A stretch of DNA of 64,000 bases from Cyanobacteria bacterium FACHB-471 (lineage in GTDB: Bacteria > Cyanobacteriota > Cyanobacteriia > Elainellales > Elainellaceae), in NCBI GenBank assembly GCA_014695345.1, contig JACJOC010000017.1, positions 124,001 to 188,000 on the forward strand, read 5' to 3'. Below are positions 1 through 9,510 of the stretch, piece after piece. The notes under the pieces are model-generated. The model ran no database searches. It saw nothing but the letters and a program-made list of their open reading frames with translations, and was not told the DNA's origin. The translations under genes and the position numbers were made by a program. The stretch's first letter is position 1. Each line of letters opens with the position of its first letter.

Positions 1-2082
1 CCGATCGTCTGGCATGAACAAGTCCAGCAGATTTATCCCAAAGCTGTAAGTGTTGGCGCTTTCGTCTACATCCTGGTTGGTGTAGTGTCCATAGCGGGCA
101 AACAGCCCCAGGTTGATACCGGGAATGAAATATTCGGCGTTGAGTCCAAAGGCTTCTTCGCGATCGCCCTCCTGCACGCCAAATGCGTCACCGCGATCGA
201 TGCCAAAAATCTCTTCAAAGCCGTCGCCGCTGCCCGGATCTTCTGCCGAAATGTAGGTGCCGCGCAAAATCAGATTGCCAGCCCGAAAACCCACTTCTCC
301 AGCAAACGCATCCAGGGCAAATTCGCTCAGGTCACGATTGGAGGAAAAAACAGTAGCTCTCACGTCCACGTTATCGGTTGGGTTCCAGGTTGCCATTGCT
401 CCAATCCGCGAAGACAACCCTGCCGCACTCAATGCCGGATTCGTTTGAAAGACTGGATTGAAGAAGTGAGTCACCACATCTTTGGCAAAACTGTTGCGGT
501 CAAAGTAGGAGGTTAAATCCATTAACCCTGCTGTAAACCGCAGCCCCGACGTTCCAGGTGGCAAAAACGTAGCGTATAGCTCGTTCAGTTCCAGCCCAAA
601 TCCGTCTGCGTTGCCAAATGCTTCACCGCCCGCCAGGTCTACCGTTGCGCCAAACAGCAAATTAGGACTGGAGGGATATAGCACCGTCGCTCGCGCCCGC
701 GCCGAAGACTCATCGCCTTGCAGCACATATGCCCCCTGAAGCTGAATGTAGGGCGCACCCAGGACTAGCGCACTTCCAGACGTAGCGGCTTCATCCTCCG
801 ACTCAGCCTGTCCAATAAGAATCGGATCAGGGGTTGATTCCTCAGCCACTTCAGATGAGGTTTGAACCAACTGCAACTCTGGTAGCGAAGCCAAATCAAC
901 CTCGCTCAACTCATAGCAGTCCGCAGTGTCGCAATCCCACATCAGCGGTTGCCAGCCTGGTTCAGCTTCTGCCCCCGTCCAGGCGATCGTTTCCACTCCT
1001 GAATTCAGCGCAATCACAATCGGATCACGCACAGTTACACCAGGGGCGATCGCCTCAGATCCTAATAATTCCTCAGGTGTAAACTGATACTCTTCAACTT
1101 GAGCCAGCTCCGGCTCATCCAGAGCTATATTCGTATTCGGCTCACTCTCAGAGTTAAAAAATTCTGCCTCTAGCGAAGCCAAAATTCTCGTCAGCTCACC
1201 CGTTTCATTAGAAGATGAAGAAACTGAAACTGTTTCACTATCTGATGTAAAGAATTCCGTCTGTAACGCGGTCAAAACTTGTGACCAATCATTCGCCGTG
1301 CTATCTATTACGGAGGGGATACGCAAAGAAGTTGCTGCCGTCTCAGATATCTCCTCGGCACTGGCTTCTCCAAACTCTATAGCTTCAGCAGGGTCTGGTT
1401 CCGTGTGTTCTGGTTCAGAATAATCTGATTCAGTTTCAGTTCTTTCAACGTTGCTCGTCTTCGCACCCGTCTCCGCATCATCCGTCTCCGCATCAATGAA
1501 CTCAATGCTGAAGTGACGAATAGTTTCAGTGTGCAGCCTGCTCAGTTCAAGGGAAGTCGGGGATGCATCTACCGCTCCTGACTCCGCTTCTAACTGTGAC
1601 TGAGCCAACGAAAGGCTTTGAGAACTTTCCCCCGCTTCATCTTCTGCCCCGATGATTTGCTGCCCTTCGTCCAAAGGATCTACCAGGGGTGTCGATGATA
1701 CTGACTCAGCATGTAATGCTTCAGCCGACAGTACTTCAGCAGAGGATGCTTCAACCGATTCCGTTACGGCTTCGATTACCTGCAAGCTGCTTTGGGGCTC
1801 TTCGGACGGTTGGGTAGACGTAGCAGCAGTCACGCGAATAGAGGCTTCCTGCCAAGCGATCGCCTCTGAGTCGATTTCGGCAACAGGTTCCAGTTCACGA
1901 GAAGGAACTGCGGAGCGATCGCCAACCGATATATCAGCTTGCGCTGCGGCAGCCAGACTCGATTCCAGCAGCAACACGAAACTGCTGGCTAGAACAGCAC
2001 TGCTCCAAAGCAAAGAATTGCGCCAGTCGGTTCGCCGTGGGGTGACTTGAGTTGAACTGGCATCAGTAGCGTTTACATTCAT
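1..2082 (-). CDS. OprB-like outer-membrane porin with long acidic linker (3' end beyond window)
   Basis: Read directly on the minus strand: an open frame of 694 codons from ATG at 2082, preceded by an AGGA ribosome site, still open at base 1, so the C-terminus is missing. Residues about 20-48 form a signal peptide ending in an alanine-rich stretch. Residues about 50-440 are low-complexity and rich in Glu, Ser, Ala and Thr. From about residue 445 the sequence turns into alternating amphipathic strands with porin-like phrases (AGLMDLTSYFDRNSFAKD, then an FFNP/NPALS segment and repeated LxLxATxF strands), as in carbohydrate-selective OprB-type porins of cyanobacteria. Those porins normally carry an N-terminal SLH domain; I see none here, and the acidic linker takes its place. 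Predicted role: diffusion channel in the outer membrane. Family assignment is by motif only; another beta-barrel family is possible. Confidence 0.7.
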   Translation of the reverse strand, partial: MNVNATDASSTQVTPRRTDWRNSLLWSSAVLASSFVLLLESSLAAAAQADISVGDRSAVPSRELEPVAEIDSEAIAWQEASIRVTAATSTQPSEEPQSSLQVIEAVTESVEASSAEVLSAEALHAESVSSTPLVDPLDEGQQIIGAEDEAGESSQSLSLAQSQLEAESGAVDASPTSLELSRLHTETIRHFSIEFIDAETDDAETGAKTSNVERTETESDYSEPEHTEPDPAEAIEFGEASAEEISETAATSLRIPSVIDSTANDWSQVLTALQTEFFTSDSETVSVSSSSNETGELTRILASLEAEFFNSESEPNTNIALDEPELAQVEEYQFTPEELLGSEAIAPGVTVRDPIVIALNSGVETIAWTGAEAEPGWQPLMWDCDTADCYELSEVDLASLPELQLVQTSSEVAEESTPDPILIGQAESEDEAATSGSALVLGAPYIQLQGAYVLQGDESSARARATVLYPSSPNLLFGATVDLAGGEAFGNADGFGLELNELYATFLPPGTSGLRFTAGLMDLTSYFDRNSFAKDVVTHFFNPVFQTNPALSAAGLSSRIGAMATWNPTDNVDVRATVFSSNRDLSEFALDAFAGEVGFRAGNLILRGTYISAEDPGSGDGFEEIFGIDRGDAFGVQEGDREEAFGLNAEYFIPGINLGLFARYGHYTNQDVDESANTYSFGINLLDLFMPDDR

Positions 2083-3199
2083 ATTTCCTACCAGGGGGCA
2101 CACGGCAACCCTAAAAATAGACATGCCGAATTAAATGGCAGGCAAAATCAAGCGCCTGTCGTGAGTGAATTAATGGCGATCGCTACAACAGAACCGACGC
2201 ATCAAGCTGCAAAACCAGGAAGCCAAAAGACACTGAGAACAAAGCTGAACCTGCTAGGAACAAGCCATCCTCTTAAAAAGCTCTGCCTTGTGATGCCAAC
2301 TGAAAAATTTCGCCTCCTGCCCGTTTCCCATAACGCTCCTGGATGTGGAGAAATTTCAGGTAAAAAAAGAATAAAGAGGACGAAGCAATCGTCTTGATGC
2401 GTGTAGTCGCTTCTAAAAGCTTCTTTCAGCCAAAATTTTGAAGGAGATGCACATCATTCACCTGTCGAATTACCGAACGAATAGAAATAGTCAGGTAAGA
2501 TGCATAGTCGCCGCAAGGCTTTTATCTAATCACTTTTATAGCCCATGTTTTTGAAAAAAGAATAAAGGAAATTCCGAACTTATATAAAGATGACGCGAAC
2601 TTCTTCAGCAAGAATATTATTCTTTCAATCAGGATTTTCTTTGTAGAAGATTAATTTAAGTTTGAGCTATGGCTAATCATTTTGAGGCTAAAAATCATAA
2701 CTTCTTTGAAAAAGATCCTGTTTTCACTCTCATCAACTGAATAATGGATTTTACTCCTGTCCAAAAGCGTTTTGTGAATTTCTTTAGACTGATAAAGACT
2801 TGCCAGATAGTGCTTTGTAGCTTGTTAATTTTAGGCTAATGACGATCGCTAACATTGAGCCAAAATCCCAATCCACCGCTCATTCAAATATTTCTTGTGC
2901 TTGCTGTGGTAGTTCTAAATCATTTTCAGGATTAGCAATTCCTAAGAAAAGACTCTTTTTAAGGCAGGTTTTTCACAATTCATTCGAGTTCCTACATTGC
3001 CCTGCAATTGATTAACTAGATCTGTGTTAAAAACTAGAATTAATATGAAAATAAGAATATTGAGTGAAGCAGCCTGTTTTTGAATTTACTTCAAGAATTT
3101 ATTAAAAAATAAGTCTATCCAGCACTAGGACTTACTAAGTAGAAACTTGAAAGACTGCGTAAGTTCCCTTTAAGCGTTTTTATTGAATTCTTGCTTCTT
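2083..3199. other. 1.1 kb A+T-rich intergenic region
   Basis: Between two divergently transcribed envelope-protein genes. From about 2400 to 3190 the base composition is much richer in A+T than the flanking genes and HIP1 octamers disappear. A GTG-initiated 78-codon frame at 2161 has no convincing ribosome site and no recognisable motif, so I do not call it a gene. Promoters for both flanking genes must lie here, but I cannot place them. Confidence 0.5.
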
Positions 3200-3988
3200 A
3201 TGGTTGCTCCATCCTTCCGCTCTTTGACCCAACGGCTGATTCATCAGCTCAGACCCAATGCCCGACTTAAACGGGTTGCTCAAAGTTGGCTGACTCTGGC
3301 GCTGGTGCTAATGCTGGCCACAAGTTGCACTCAAATCAAGCTGCCCGTTCAGCGAGGGGATGTCAGCCTTGATATTCGCACGGTGACAGCCCAACCCAAT
3401 GGGGTCTATACGATCGCCGGAAACACTGACTTGCCCAAAGATACTGAGATCACGGTTGCGGCTGTGCGGTTGCTTGCTCCAAATGGGGCGATCGCTGCCG
3501 ACCCTGACCCGGTTTATTCGCTGTTAGCCTACGAGTCCGTCAAAACGGAAGGTGACACCTGGCAAGCCGAGTTAAACCTGTGGGAAGTCGCCCCCGACGG
3601 TCGCTATCAGGAAACCTGGCAGCTAGAGCAGTCGCGCCTAGACATGACCTTTGAGCCAGACGGAAAAGTAATCTTTTTGGCAACGCTAGCTCCGCTGGAA
3701 ACGCTAACCCAGTTAGAACAACGCCTAGCCCAGCGCAACTTGGAATTTGCCAGCAATATTGTCCGCACTACTGCAGAAGGGGAGCAGTATATCCAGGCAG
3801 TTAGGGTAGAGGCGATCGCCCTTCCCACGGGCGCAACCACCCCACCCCCCACTCGTCCCGAAGACCTCAACGGTGGCTGGGGCAACCGCTACGTCCTAGT
3901 TCCCGAACCACCCACCGAAGTCGAGTACGAATTTCCCGAAGAACGCAAAACAGATGCACCGCCTCGGATTGGGGAATTCCTTCAGTAG
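3200..3988 (+). CDS. predicted lipoprotein of unknown function
   Basis: 262 residues. I use ATG at 3200 rather than the in-frame TTG at 3191. The N-terminus has a basic region, a hydrophobic stretch and a lipobox LATSC with the lipidated Cys at residue 43, so the protein should be an exported lipoprotein. The mature part is about 215 residues, apparently beta-rich, with no motif I recognise. It has a Pro-rich segment near residue 210 (TTPPPTRPED) and an acidic, Pro-rich tail. The preceding 1.1 kb is non-coding; the next gene is convergent, separated by a hairpin. Probably a cyanobacterial lineage protein; the function is unknown. Confidence 0.75.
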   Translation: MVAPSFRSLTQRLIHQLRPNARLKRVAQSWLTLALVLMLATSCTQIKLPVQRGDVSLDIRTVTAQPNGVYTIAGNTDLPKDTEITVAAVRLLAPNGAIAADPDPVYSLLAYESVKTEGDTWQAELNLWEVAPDGRYQETWQLEQSRLDMTFEPDGKVIFLATLAPLETLTQLEQRLAQRNLEFASNIVRTTAEGEQYIQAVRVEAIALPTGATTPPPTRPEDLNGGWGNRYVLVPEPPTEVEYEFPEERKTDAPPRIGEFLQ

Positions 3989-4001
3989 ACTTTCTGCGTA
4001 A

Positions 4002-4036
4002 TGGAGTGATGCGCAGCGGAGACACGCATCACTCCA
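4002..4036. terminator. bidirectional hairpin between convergent genes
   Basis: Perfect 12-bp stem (TGGAGTGATGCG / CGCATCACTCCA) around an 11-nt loop containing GCGGAG. It lies between the lipoprotein gene stop and the pentapeptide gene stop and slightly overlaps the latter. No long T-run, so it may be a weak terminator or a repeat element; its loop resembles that of the hairpin at 38231. Confidence 0.55.
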
Positions 4037-5045
4037 CCACCTCCACGCCCTCATCCTGCTGCAAAATTGTCCCCGTCAAATCTGCTTCGCTCAGGCTAGC
4101 ATCCGTTAAATCTGTGTCCGTTAAGTTGGCTCTGGTCAAATTTGCGCCCCAAAGGTTCGCTTTAACTAGATTTGCGCCCGTCAGATCAGCCTCTTCCAGA
4201 TTTGCTCCCCAGAGATCGGCTTCAGCTAGATTGGCACCGCTCAGGTTTGCGCCACTCAAATCCACCCCACCCAGCTTAAAACCACTCAAGTTAACACCGC
4301 GTAAATCTGCGCCTGCTTTAAGGACACACATTCCTGCAGCAGCAGGGTCAAATTCTTCAGGAAATTGGGTCGTGTCATCACACAGTGCGCCCTGCAAGTT
4401 TGCCTTCTGGCATTCTGTCCGCAGGTCTGCCCCTAACAAAATCGCTTTTCGCAGGTCGGCTCTAGTCAGATCAGCTTGCTGCAAATTTGCGTTACTGAGG
4501 TTTGCCCCAGCTAGGGTTGCCTCGCTCAAGTCGGCTGCTGTCAGATTTGTGCCAACTAATTTAGCGCCACTTAAATCACCGCCAAACAGATTTGCCTGAC
4601 TCAAGTTAGCTTCCGTCAAGTTTGCCTGACTGAGATCTACGCCACTCAAGTCTCTGCCGCTCAAATCGGCGGTGACTAAGGCAGCTTGGGGTGCAAGCAA
4701 ATAAGCCCCAGCATCAGCAGGGTCAAACTCTGGCGGAAACTGAGTTACTTCATCGTAAAGTGCGCCGTTGAGCGTCACGTCGTAGAGGATAGCACAGCTT
4801 AATTTTGCTTCCCTTAAATCTGCCTGACTCAGATCTGCGCCATTCAGATTTGCTTCGTCTAGAACCGCCTCTCGCAAGCTGGCTCTTTTAAAGCTGGTAT
4901 TGCTTAGGTTTGCTTCACTCAAGTTTGCATTCCAAAAGTCGCTTCCCTGCAGGTTAGCGTTGCTTAAGCTAATGCAGCTCAAGGTCACGCTGTTAAATTC
5001 TCGTTGTCCTGCTGCATATCGCTGTAAAAGTTCGCCAGCCTTCAT
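4029..5045 (-). CDS. pentapeptide-repeat protein with two spacer modules
   Basis: 338 residues, ATG start. After a short head (residues 1-20) nearly the whole protein is A(D/N)Lxx pentapeptide repeats, which in known structures build a right-handed quadrilateral beta-helix. The coil is interrupted twice by the same short insert, a GALYDEVTQFPPEFDP-type stretch (about residue 95) and GALCDDTTQFPEEFDP (about residue 225), so the protein is roughly two modules each made of spacer plus helix. The family has no enzymatic role; members act as protein-interaction or DNA-mimicking scaffolds, and no partner can be named here. Convergent with the lipoprotein gene. Confidence 0.85.
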   Translation of the reverse strand: MKAGELLQRYAAGQREFNSVTLSCISLSNANLQGSDFWNANLSEANLSNTSFKRASLREAVLDEANLNGADLSQADLREAKLSCAILYDVTLNGALYDEVTQFPPEFDPADAGAYLLAPQAALVTADLSGRDLSGVDLSQANLTEANLSQANLFGGDLSGAKLVGTNLTAADLSEATLAGANLSNANLQQADLTRADLRKAILLGADLRTECQKANLQGALCDDTTQFPEEFDPAAAGMCVLKAGADLRGVNLSGFKLGGVDLSGANLSGANLAEADLWGANLEEADLTGANLVKANLWGANLTRANLTDTDLTDASLSEADLTGTILQQDEGVEVVE

Positions 5046-5107
5046 GGTGCGATCGCCCGCCTTATTTCAATTTCAATTAACATCAGTTTGCTATGAGCCA
5101 GTGCAGC

Positions 5108-6265
5108 CTATGCCGTTACTTCATCGACGATGGCTTCAGCTTGCCAAATCCAGACTGCGTAGCCATTGTGAGTCTGCGTCACAATAGTCTTGTCGCCTCT
5201 ATGCTCTAATTTTGCTGCAATTTCTAAAGCGCTCTCCTGAGCCATGCCAGATCTAAAAAGACTGAAGTACTTTCCCTGAATGAGTACAGCAAACAATCGT
5301 CTTTTCAGATGAGGAACTCTAATGCGGCAGGTTTGGTACTGGTCATAACATGCCAACTCTGAAGCCGCAGTCAACCCTGAACCCCAATCAGCGTCCTGCA
5401 AAGCTTCGCTGTAGAAAGGCGAGTAGCCTGATTGAAGCGCATTTACAACTTCTTCCTCAGCAGGGGAATGCCCTCCATTACCCCCATTAAAAGAAGCGAT
5501 ATCAGTTGGGTCGGATTCCGTCTGAGCTGCTGGTAATGCCTCCTCTGGAGTAACCTTACCCTGGTTGAGGTCAACCAGGTTAGGCTCCTGTTGGGTTTTA
5601 GCAAGAGGAGCATGGCCATTTTGAACCGGTTCATCTTTACCCATATCCTGCTGAATAGCCTGTGCCCACAGCGACGCAGGCAGATCGGCAGTCGGATCAG
5701 CAGAAGAGGCGATCGCCTGCGTTACCTCAAGAGACTCAGTCAGCTGTTCAGACCGGACTAGCGGAAAAGCATCAAGGTTTTTTCCCAGGCTCTCCGCAGC
5801 GACGTACTGATCAAACGTTGAAGTTAACGACTCTGCCTCTTCATCCAGATCGGCATCAAAGCGATCTGCTGCATCGTGCGGCTCAGACAAATCAGAATCG
5901 TCTTCCGGGTCGAGTAACTGAGAACCATCGGCTTGACCCGATTTTTCTTGTAGGCTTAACTTTAGGCTAGAAAGCTGGTTCTTGGTTTGAGTCAATTCTT
6001 GGGCAGAATGTCTCGCCCGCAGCAACTCAACCGTACCAATGCCCGCTCCAACGCTAAATAGAATGGCAATGCCCACATAGCGAATCGCCACATCTTTATT
6101 TTCAGCATCAAACATTGGCTCGATGCGCCCACCACTGAGCAGCGGGGGAATATCAATGGTGATCGGTTCTTTAAGTAAAACGAATGGTAGAGTTAGCGTG
6201 GAAAAGACTGCACTGGAAACCAGTACAGCAGGTAAAATAACCGTTCGTAGGGGAAAGCTGCTCAT
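5108..6265 (-). CDS. membrane-anchored protein of unknown function downstream of mreBCD
   Basis: 385 residues. I start at ATG 6265, which has GGAG nine bases upstream; a TTG at 6278-6280 would add five residues. Two hydrophobic segments (about residues 8-30 and 60-80) are followed by a coiled-coil-like stretch, a long acidic low-complexity region (about 110-300) and a conserved-looking C-terminal domain of about 85 residues (ACYDQYQTCRIRVP to the end) with several aromatics. It lies 161 nt downstream of mreD on the same strand, so it could be co-transcribed with the cell-shape genes. Not recognised as a named family; the link to cell shape is only positional. Confidence 0.65.
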   Translation of the reverse strand: MSSFPLRTVILPAVLVSSAVFSTLTLPFVLLKEPITIDIPPLLSGGRIEPMFDAENKDVAIRYVGIAILFSVGAGIGTVELLRARHSAQELTQTKNQLSSLKLSLQEKSGQADGSQLLDPEDDSDLSEPHDAADRFDADLDEEAESLTSTFDQYVAAESLGKNLDAFPLVRSEQLTESLEVTQAIASSADPTADLPASLWAQAIQQDMGKDEPVQNGHAPLAKTQQEPNLVDLNQGKVTPEEALPAAQTESDPTDIASFNGGNGGHSPAEEEVVNALQSGYSPFYSEALQDADWGSGLTAASELACYDQYQTCRIRVPHLKRRLFAVLIQGKYFSLFRSGMAQESALEIAAKLEHRGDKTIVTQTHNGYAVWIWQAEAIVDEVTA

Positions 6266-6426
6266 CTGCGACCGCTCCAAAGTATCGACTTGAGCCAGCC
6301 CAAAGGCTGAAGAGCGGTAGATAACCCTTAAACTTCAATCCATCTCGCAAGATAAAAGTTTGACCACATTATAGACTAATCAGTCAAGTAGATTGCGGCT
6401 AGCAATTGGCAGCAATAGCTTCCAAT

Positions 6427-6960
6427 TCAAGGTTGAGATGGTTCAACAGCATTGGTCTGCTGCCACCAGCGATTCAGTGGATAGTAAACAACCGGTGCCC
6501 ACAGGCTGCTAAGAATCGCCGAACTTAAGGCAATTCGCTGATGGTAGAACCATATCTCTGCCAGTGCGCGATGGGCACTATGGGTCGATGCACCAATTCC
6601 CTGAAAACTAAATTGAATGGCAGTAATGGTTTCAGCTAAAACCGCCATACCAAACACAATCAGCGCAACTGAAATAAAGTCTTCCTGAATGTAGCGCTGC
6701 TTTTGAATACGGGCGGTCAACATTCCCACTACCGCAAGACTAATCGCGTGACTGGGATGAGGTGATGTCATGCCGTCTTGAATCAGCCCCAATACGAGTC
6801 CAGCGATCGCCCCCTGCCAAACTGTCCGCTGAATGCTCCAGGAAACTACCCAGATCAGCAGCCAATTTGGTCCAACCCCCAGCAGTTCCATACCAGGAAA
6901 CCGCGTCGGCAGAATGAACAGGCAAAGCAGAACCGAGAAAGCAGTCACAACCCAATTCAT
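6427..6960 (-). CDS. mreD: rod shape-determining protein MreD
   Basis: 177 residues from ATG 6960. The frame extends upstream into mreC, but that would make the proteins overlap; a GTG at 7017 is an alternative. The protein is almost wholly hydrophobic with about five membrane spans, including a PNWLLIWVVSW stretch and the GAIAGLVLGLIQDGM segment, the conserved G-x-x-x-D region of MreD. It is the inner-membrane partner of MreC and MreB in the elongasome that directs lateral peptidoglycan synthesis. The order mreB-mreC-mreD is the standard one, which supports the call. Confidence 0.9.
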   Translation of the reverse strand: MNWVVTAFSVLLCLFILPTRFPGMELLGVGPNWLLIWVVSWSIQRTVWQGAIAGLVLGLIQDGMTSPHPSHAISLAVVGMLTARIQKQRYIQEDFISVALIVFGMAVLAETITAIQFSFQGIGASTHSAHRALAEIWFYHQRIALSSAILSSLWAPVVYYPLNRWWQQTNAVEPSQP

Positions 6961-7042
6961 CACTTGGGAAGTGTAAATGCCAGACTGAGCGAAGTTAGAG
7001 AGTATCGACTTAATCACTTTCTCAATATGTAGAACCTTGACA

Positions 7043-7804
7043 CTAAGGACTACCGGGAACTTCAGTTCGACTGTTAGGGTACACCACGACCCACTCCAGA
7101 GCATGAATTGGAGCAGACAGCTCAATCACAGCTTCAGGAGCGGGACTTTTGCTCAGGTTGACCGACTCTACCCGACCAATTGGGAACCCAGGCGGAAAAA
7201 GCTGACTAAACGAAGAAGTTGACACCACATCGCCCGGTTGGACATCTGGCACTTTATCAAAAAACTCCATCACAGCCCGATTTGCCGCCTGTCCGCGCAT
7301 ATATCCCATATGACGCGAACGGCTGATTGTCACACCCACCTGGCTCGTCGGATCGCTAACCAACAAGACACGGCTCGTGCTGGGCGTAATATGCGTAATC
7401 CGCCCAACCAAGCCACCAGGGCCAGCCACAATGCCGCCTACTTCAATGCCATCTCGGCTGCCACGACCCAGCGTGACTTGCTGCCACCAGTGATCGGCAC
7501 TGCGCCCAATCACAGGAGCGGTAATGCCTCCAGTTGGACGGCTTTGAACGTAACCCAGCATTTCCTGAAGCTGTTGGTTCTGACTCTCTAACTCAGCGAG
7601 GCGCTGCTGCAATTCCTGCATTTCAGCACTTTCTATACGGTCTGCCGAAGCTGGCATTGATTCAAAAGGACGAGAAACCTGTTGATAGATTTCAAAAACG
7701 GCTGCCCCCTGAGTTTGCCGCAATACCCAAGCGCTACCGAGAGCCAGACAGACTAGCCCCATTCTTAATCCGTGTCGATCCCACCAGCGACGCAGCGTAT
7801 ACAT
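7043..7804 (-). CDS. mreC: rod shape-determining protein MreC
   Basis: 253 residues, the usual cyanobacterial length. An N-terminal membrane anchor (about residues 12-28) is followed by a coiled coil (about 55-85, rich in LQQRLAELESQNQQLQ heptads) and then the beta-barrel MreC core with its typical phrases PVIGRSADHWWQQVTLGRGS, GPGGLVGRI, VLLVSDPTSQVG and DVVSTSSFSQLFPPG. MreC is a bitopic periplasmic scaffold linking cytoplasmic MreB to the peptidoglycan synthases. Middle gene of the leftward mre cluster, 177 nt after mreB and 82 nt before mreD. Confidence 0.95.
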   Translation of the reverse strand: MYTLRRWWDRHGLRMGLVCLALGSAWVLRQTQGAAVFEIYQQVSRPFESMPASADRIESAEMQELQQRLAELESQNQQLQEMLGYVQSRPTGGITAPVIGRSADHWWQQVTLGRGSRDGIEVGGIVAGPGGLVGRITHITPSTSRVLLVSDPTSQVGVTISRSRHMGYMRGQAANRAVMEFFDKVPDVQPGDVVSTSSFSQLFPPGFPIGRVESVNLSKSPAPEAVIELSAPIHALEWVVVYPNSRTEVPGSP

Positions 7805-7981
7805 TCAGTCCAATCGTCTCTAAACTAGCGATGTCAATCTTTCCAGAGAACAAACTCCGACCTGACCAAGATTTCTAATACGAGAATCATCAGGTCACTC
7901 AGCGATGCAGCACCCGTCTTGCAAGCGAAACGCGATAGTTTAATGACTCGCTGAACCGGGGTGACGATTTTGAATGCTTTT

Positions 7982-9019
7982 CTACATATTGCGAGAGCGA
8001 CCGCTAAAGACCCGCTCAAGCTGTTTGAAGTTTTCTAGCACCCTACCTGTTCCTAGTACAACGCAACTGAGAGGATCTGCAGCCACATGGACAACGATCC
8101 CAGTCTCGTGACTAATTAGAGTATCCAATCCTTTGAGCAGTGCCCCACCACCAGCTAGCATGATGCCTCGATCGATGATGTCAGCTGCGAGTTCTGGCGG
8201 CGTGCGCTCTAAAGTGCGTTTAACAGCCTCAATGATGACGGAGAGGGGTTCTGACATTGCCTCTCGGATTTCAGGACTCTTGACCATAACGGTACGAGGT
8301 AACCCTGAAAGTAGGTGCAAACCACGAACATCCATCAAAGATTCGTCATCATCATCGGTGGGATAAGCCGAACCAATAGAGATTTTGATCTCCTCGGAGG
8401 TTCTTTCCCCGATTACTAGGTTATGCACTTTCTTCATGTACTGAGAGATTGCTTCACTCAGCTCATCTCCAGCGACCCGAACTGATTCACTCAAAACAGT
8501 TCCCTGTAAACTCAGAACTGCCACCTCGGTCGTGCCACCGCCGATGTCAATGATCATGTTTCCGGTCGGTTCAGCCACCGGCAGACCCGCGCCGATCGCC
8601 GCTGCCACAGGTTCATCAATTAGATAAACATCGCGTGCGCCTGCTTGCGAAGCTGCCTCCATAACTGCTCGACGCTCTACCCCTGTGACTCCGCTTGGAA
8701 TACCGATCACAATCCGGGGTGAAACCAACGTCCGCCCCTCATGCACCCGACGAATGAAGTGCTTGAGCATGAGTTCAGCGGTATCAAAATCTGCAATTAC
8801 TCCGTCACGTAGCGGACGCAGGGCAACTACGTTTCCGGGAGTCCGACCGAGCATCTTCTTGGCGTCCTCCCCAACGGCTAGAGGCACTTTGTTCTCTTGA
8901 TCCATTGCAACGACAGAAGGCTCTTGCAGTACAATGCCTTTGCCAGATACATAAACTAGCGTGTTAGCGGTACCGAGATCGATACCCATATCCCGCGAGA
9001 AGCGACTGAAGAACCCCAC
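7982..9019 (-). CDS. mreB: rod shape-determining protein MreB
   Basis: 345 residues, starting at GTG 9019; an ATG at 8989 would remove the FFSRFSRD peptide, which looks like the membrane-binding amphipathic start, so I keep GTG. Actin-fold motifs are complete: GIDLGTANTLVY (phosphate 1), LIDEPVAAAIGAG, IIDIGGGTTEVAV (phosphate 2) and GIMLAGGGALLKGL (adenosine). MreB polymerises under the cytoplasmic membrane and positions the cell-wall elongation machinery. First gene of the leftward mreBCD cluster, divergent from ssb. The DDDDE insert near residue 225 is a small acidic loop. Confidence 0.97.
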   Translation of the reverse strand: MGFFSRFSRDMGIDLGTANTLVYVSGKGIVLQEPSVVAMDQENKVPLAVGEDAKKMLGRTPGNVVALRPLRDGVIADFDTAELMLKHFIRRVHEGRTLVSPRIVIGIPSGVTGVERRAVMEAASQAGARDVYLIDEPVAAAIGAGLPVAEPTGNMIIDIGGGTTEVAVLSLQGTVLSESVRVAGDELSEAISQYMKKVHNLVIGERTSEEIKISIGSAYPTDDDDESLMDVRGLHLLSGLPRTVMVKSPEIREAMSEPLSVIIEAVKRTLERTPPELAADIIDRGIMLAGGGALLKGLDTLISHETGIVVHVAADPLSCVVLGTGRVLENFKQLERVFSGRSRNM

Positions 9020-9510
9020 TAGCTTTCTAAGCCCCCAAAGTCAAAATCTTGATCACTGCCAAATTCCTACCGCTATCAAAGTGCGGTCGAAGTGGATTCT
9101 ATTATGTTTTGTAGTTAGAGTCTAGTCAGATGTGCGACTGAATGTTTTAGTCTAACCTCAAGACTTGCTTCAGTCATCTGTATCCTCAAATTCTGTTCCT
9201 TGACAAAGAGTCCTTCTCTGAATAAATCAGAAGAGCAGACCCATTAAGTAAGTTGTCCTTATTCCTGGAATAAGCATCAGGATGAAATTAAGATTTCTGC
9301 TAACAGCTTTCCTGCCAGGTCATTCAAGCAGCGATCGCAGAGGCGAGGGAAATGTAGTGCGGTAGCTATAAAAGTTCGGTAGAATGTTTTCAGATAGAAC
9401 TTTTGTACTATACGGGCGATCGTCCATCAGCAGTGTAAACTCCTGCTAGTCCAGCAACATCATCGATACAAGTTTTATCGCATTCAATACAGAAAAAGTC
9501 AGAGGGCGCT
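9020..9510. promoter_or_regulatory. divergent mreB/ssb intergenic region
   Basis: 490 nt between divergent genes; it must contain the mreB and ssb promoters. It is A+T-rich near 9100-9300 and carries one HIP1-like GCGATCGC near 9330. A TAGAAT hexamer near 9380 could be a -10 box for ssb, but no good -35 is seen. No RNA gene is recognised. Confidence 0.4.

Noticed and set aside
85-516. Plus-strand open frame of 143 codons
   Set aside because: It lies inside the minus-strand porin frame, whose translation shows signal peptide and barrel features; the plus-strand product has none.
2161-2397. 78-codon GTG-initiated frame
   Set aside because: No clear ribosome site and no motif; composition resembles non-coding sequence.
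4006-4599. 197-codon plus-strand frame rich in Ser/Ala/Pro/Lys
   Set aside because: Antisense shadow of the pentapeptide repeats, which generate periodic open frames on the other strand.
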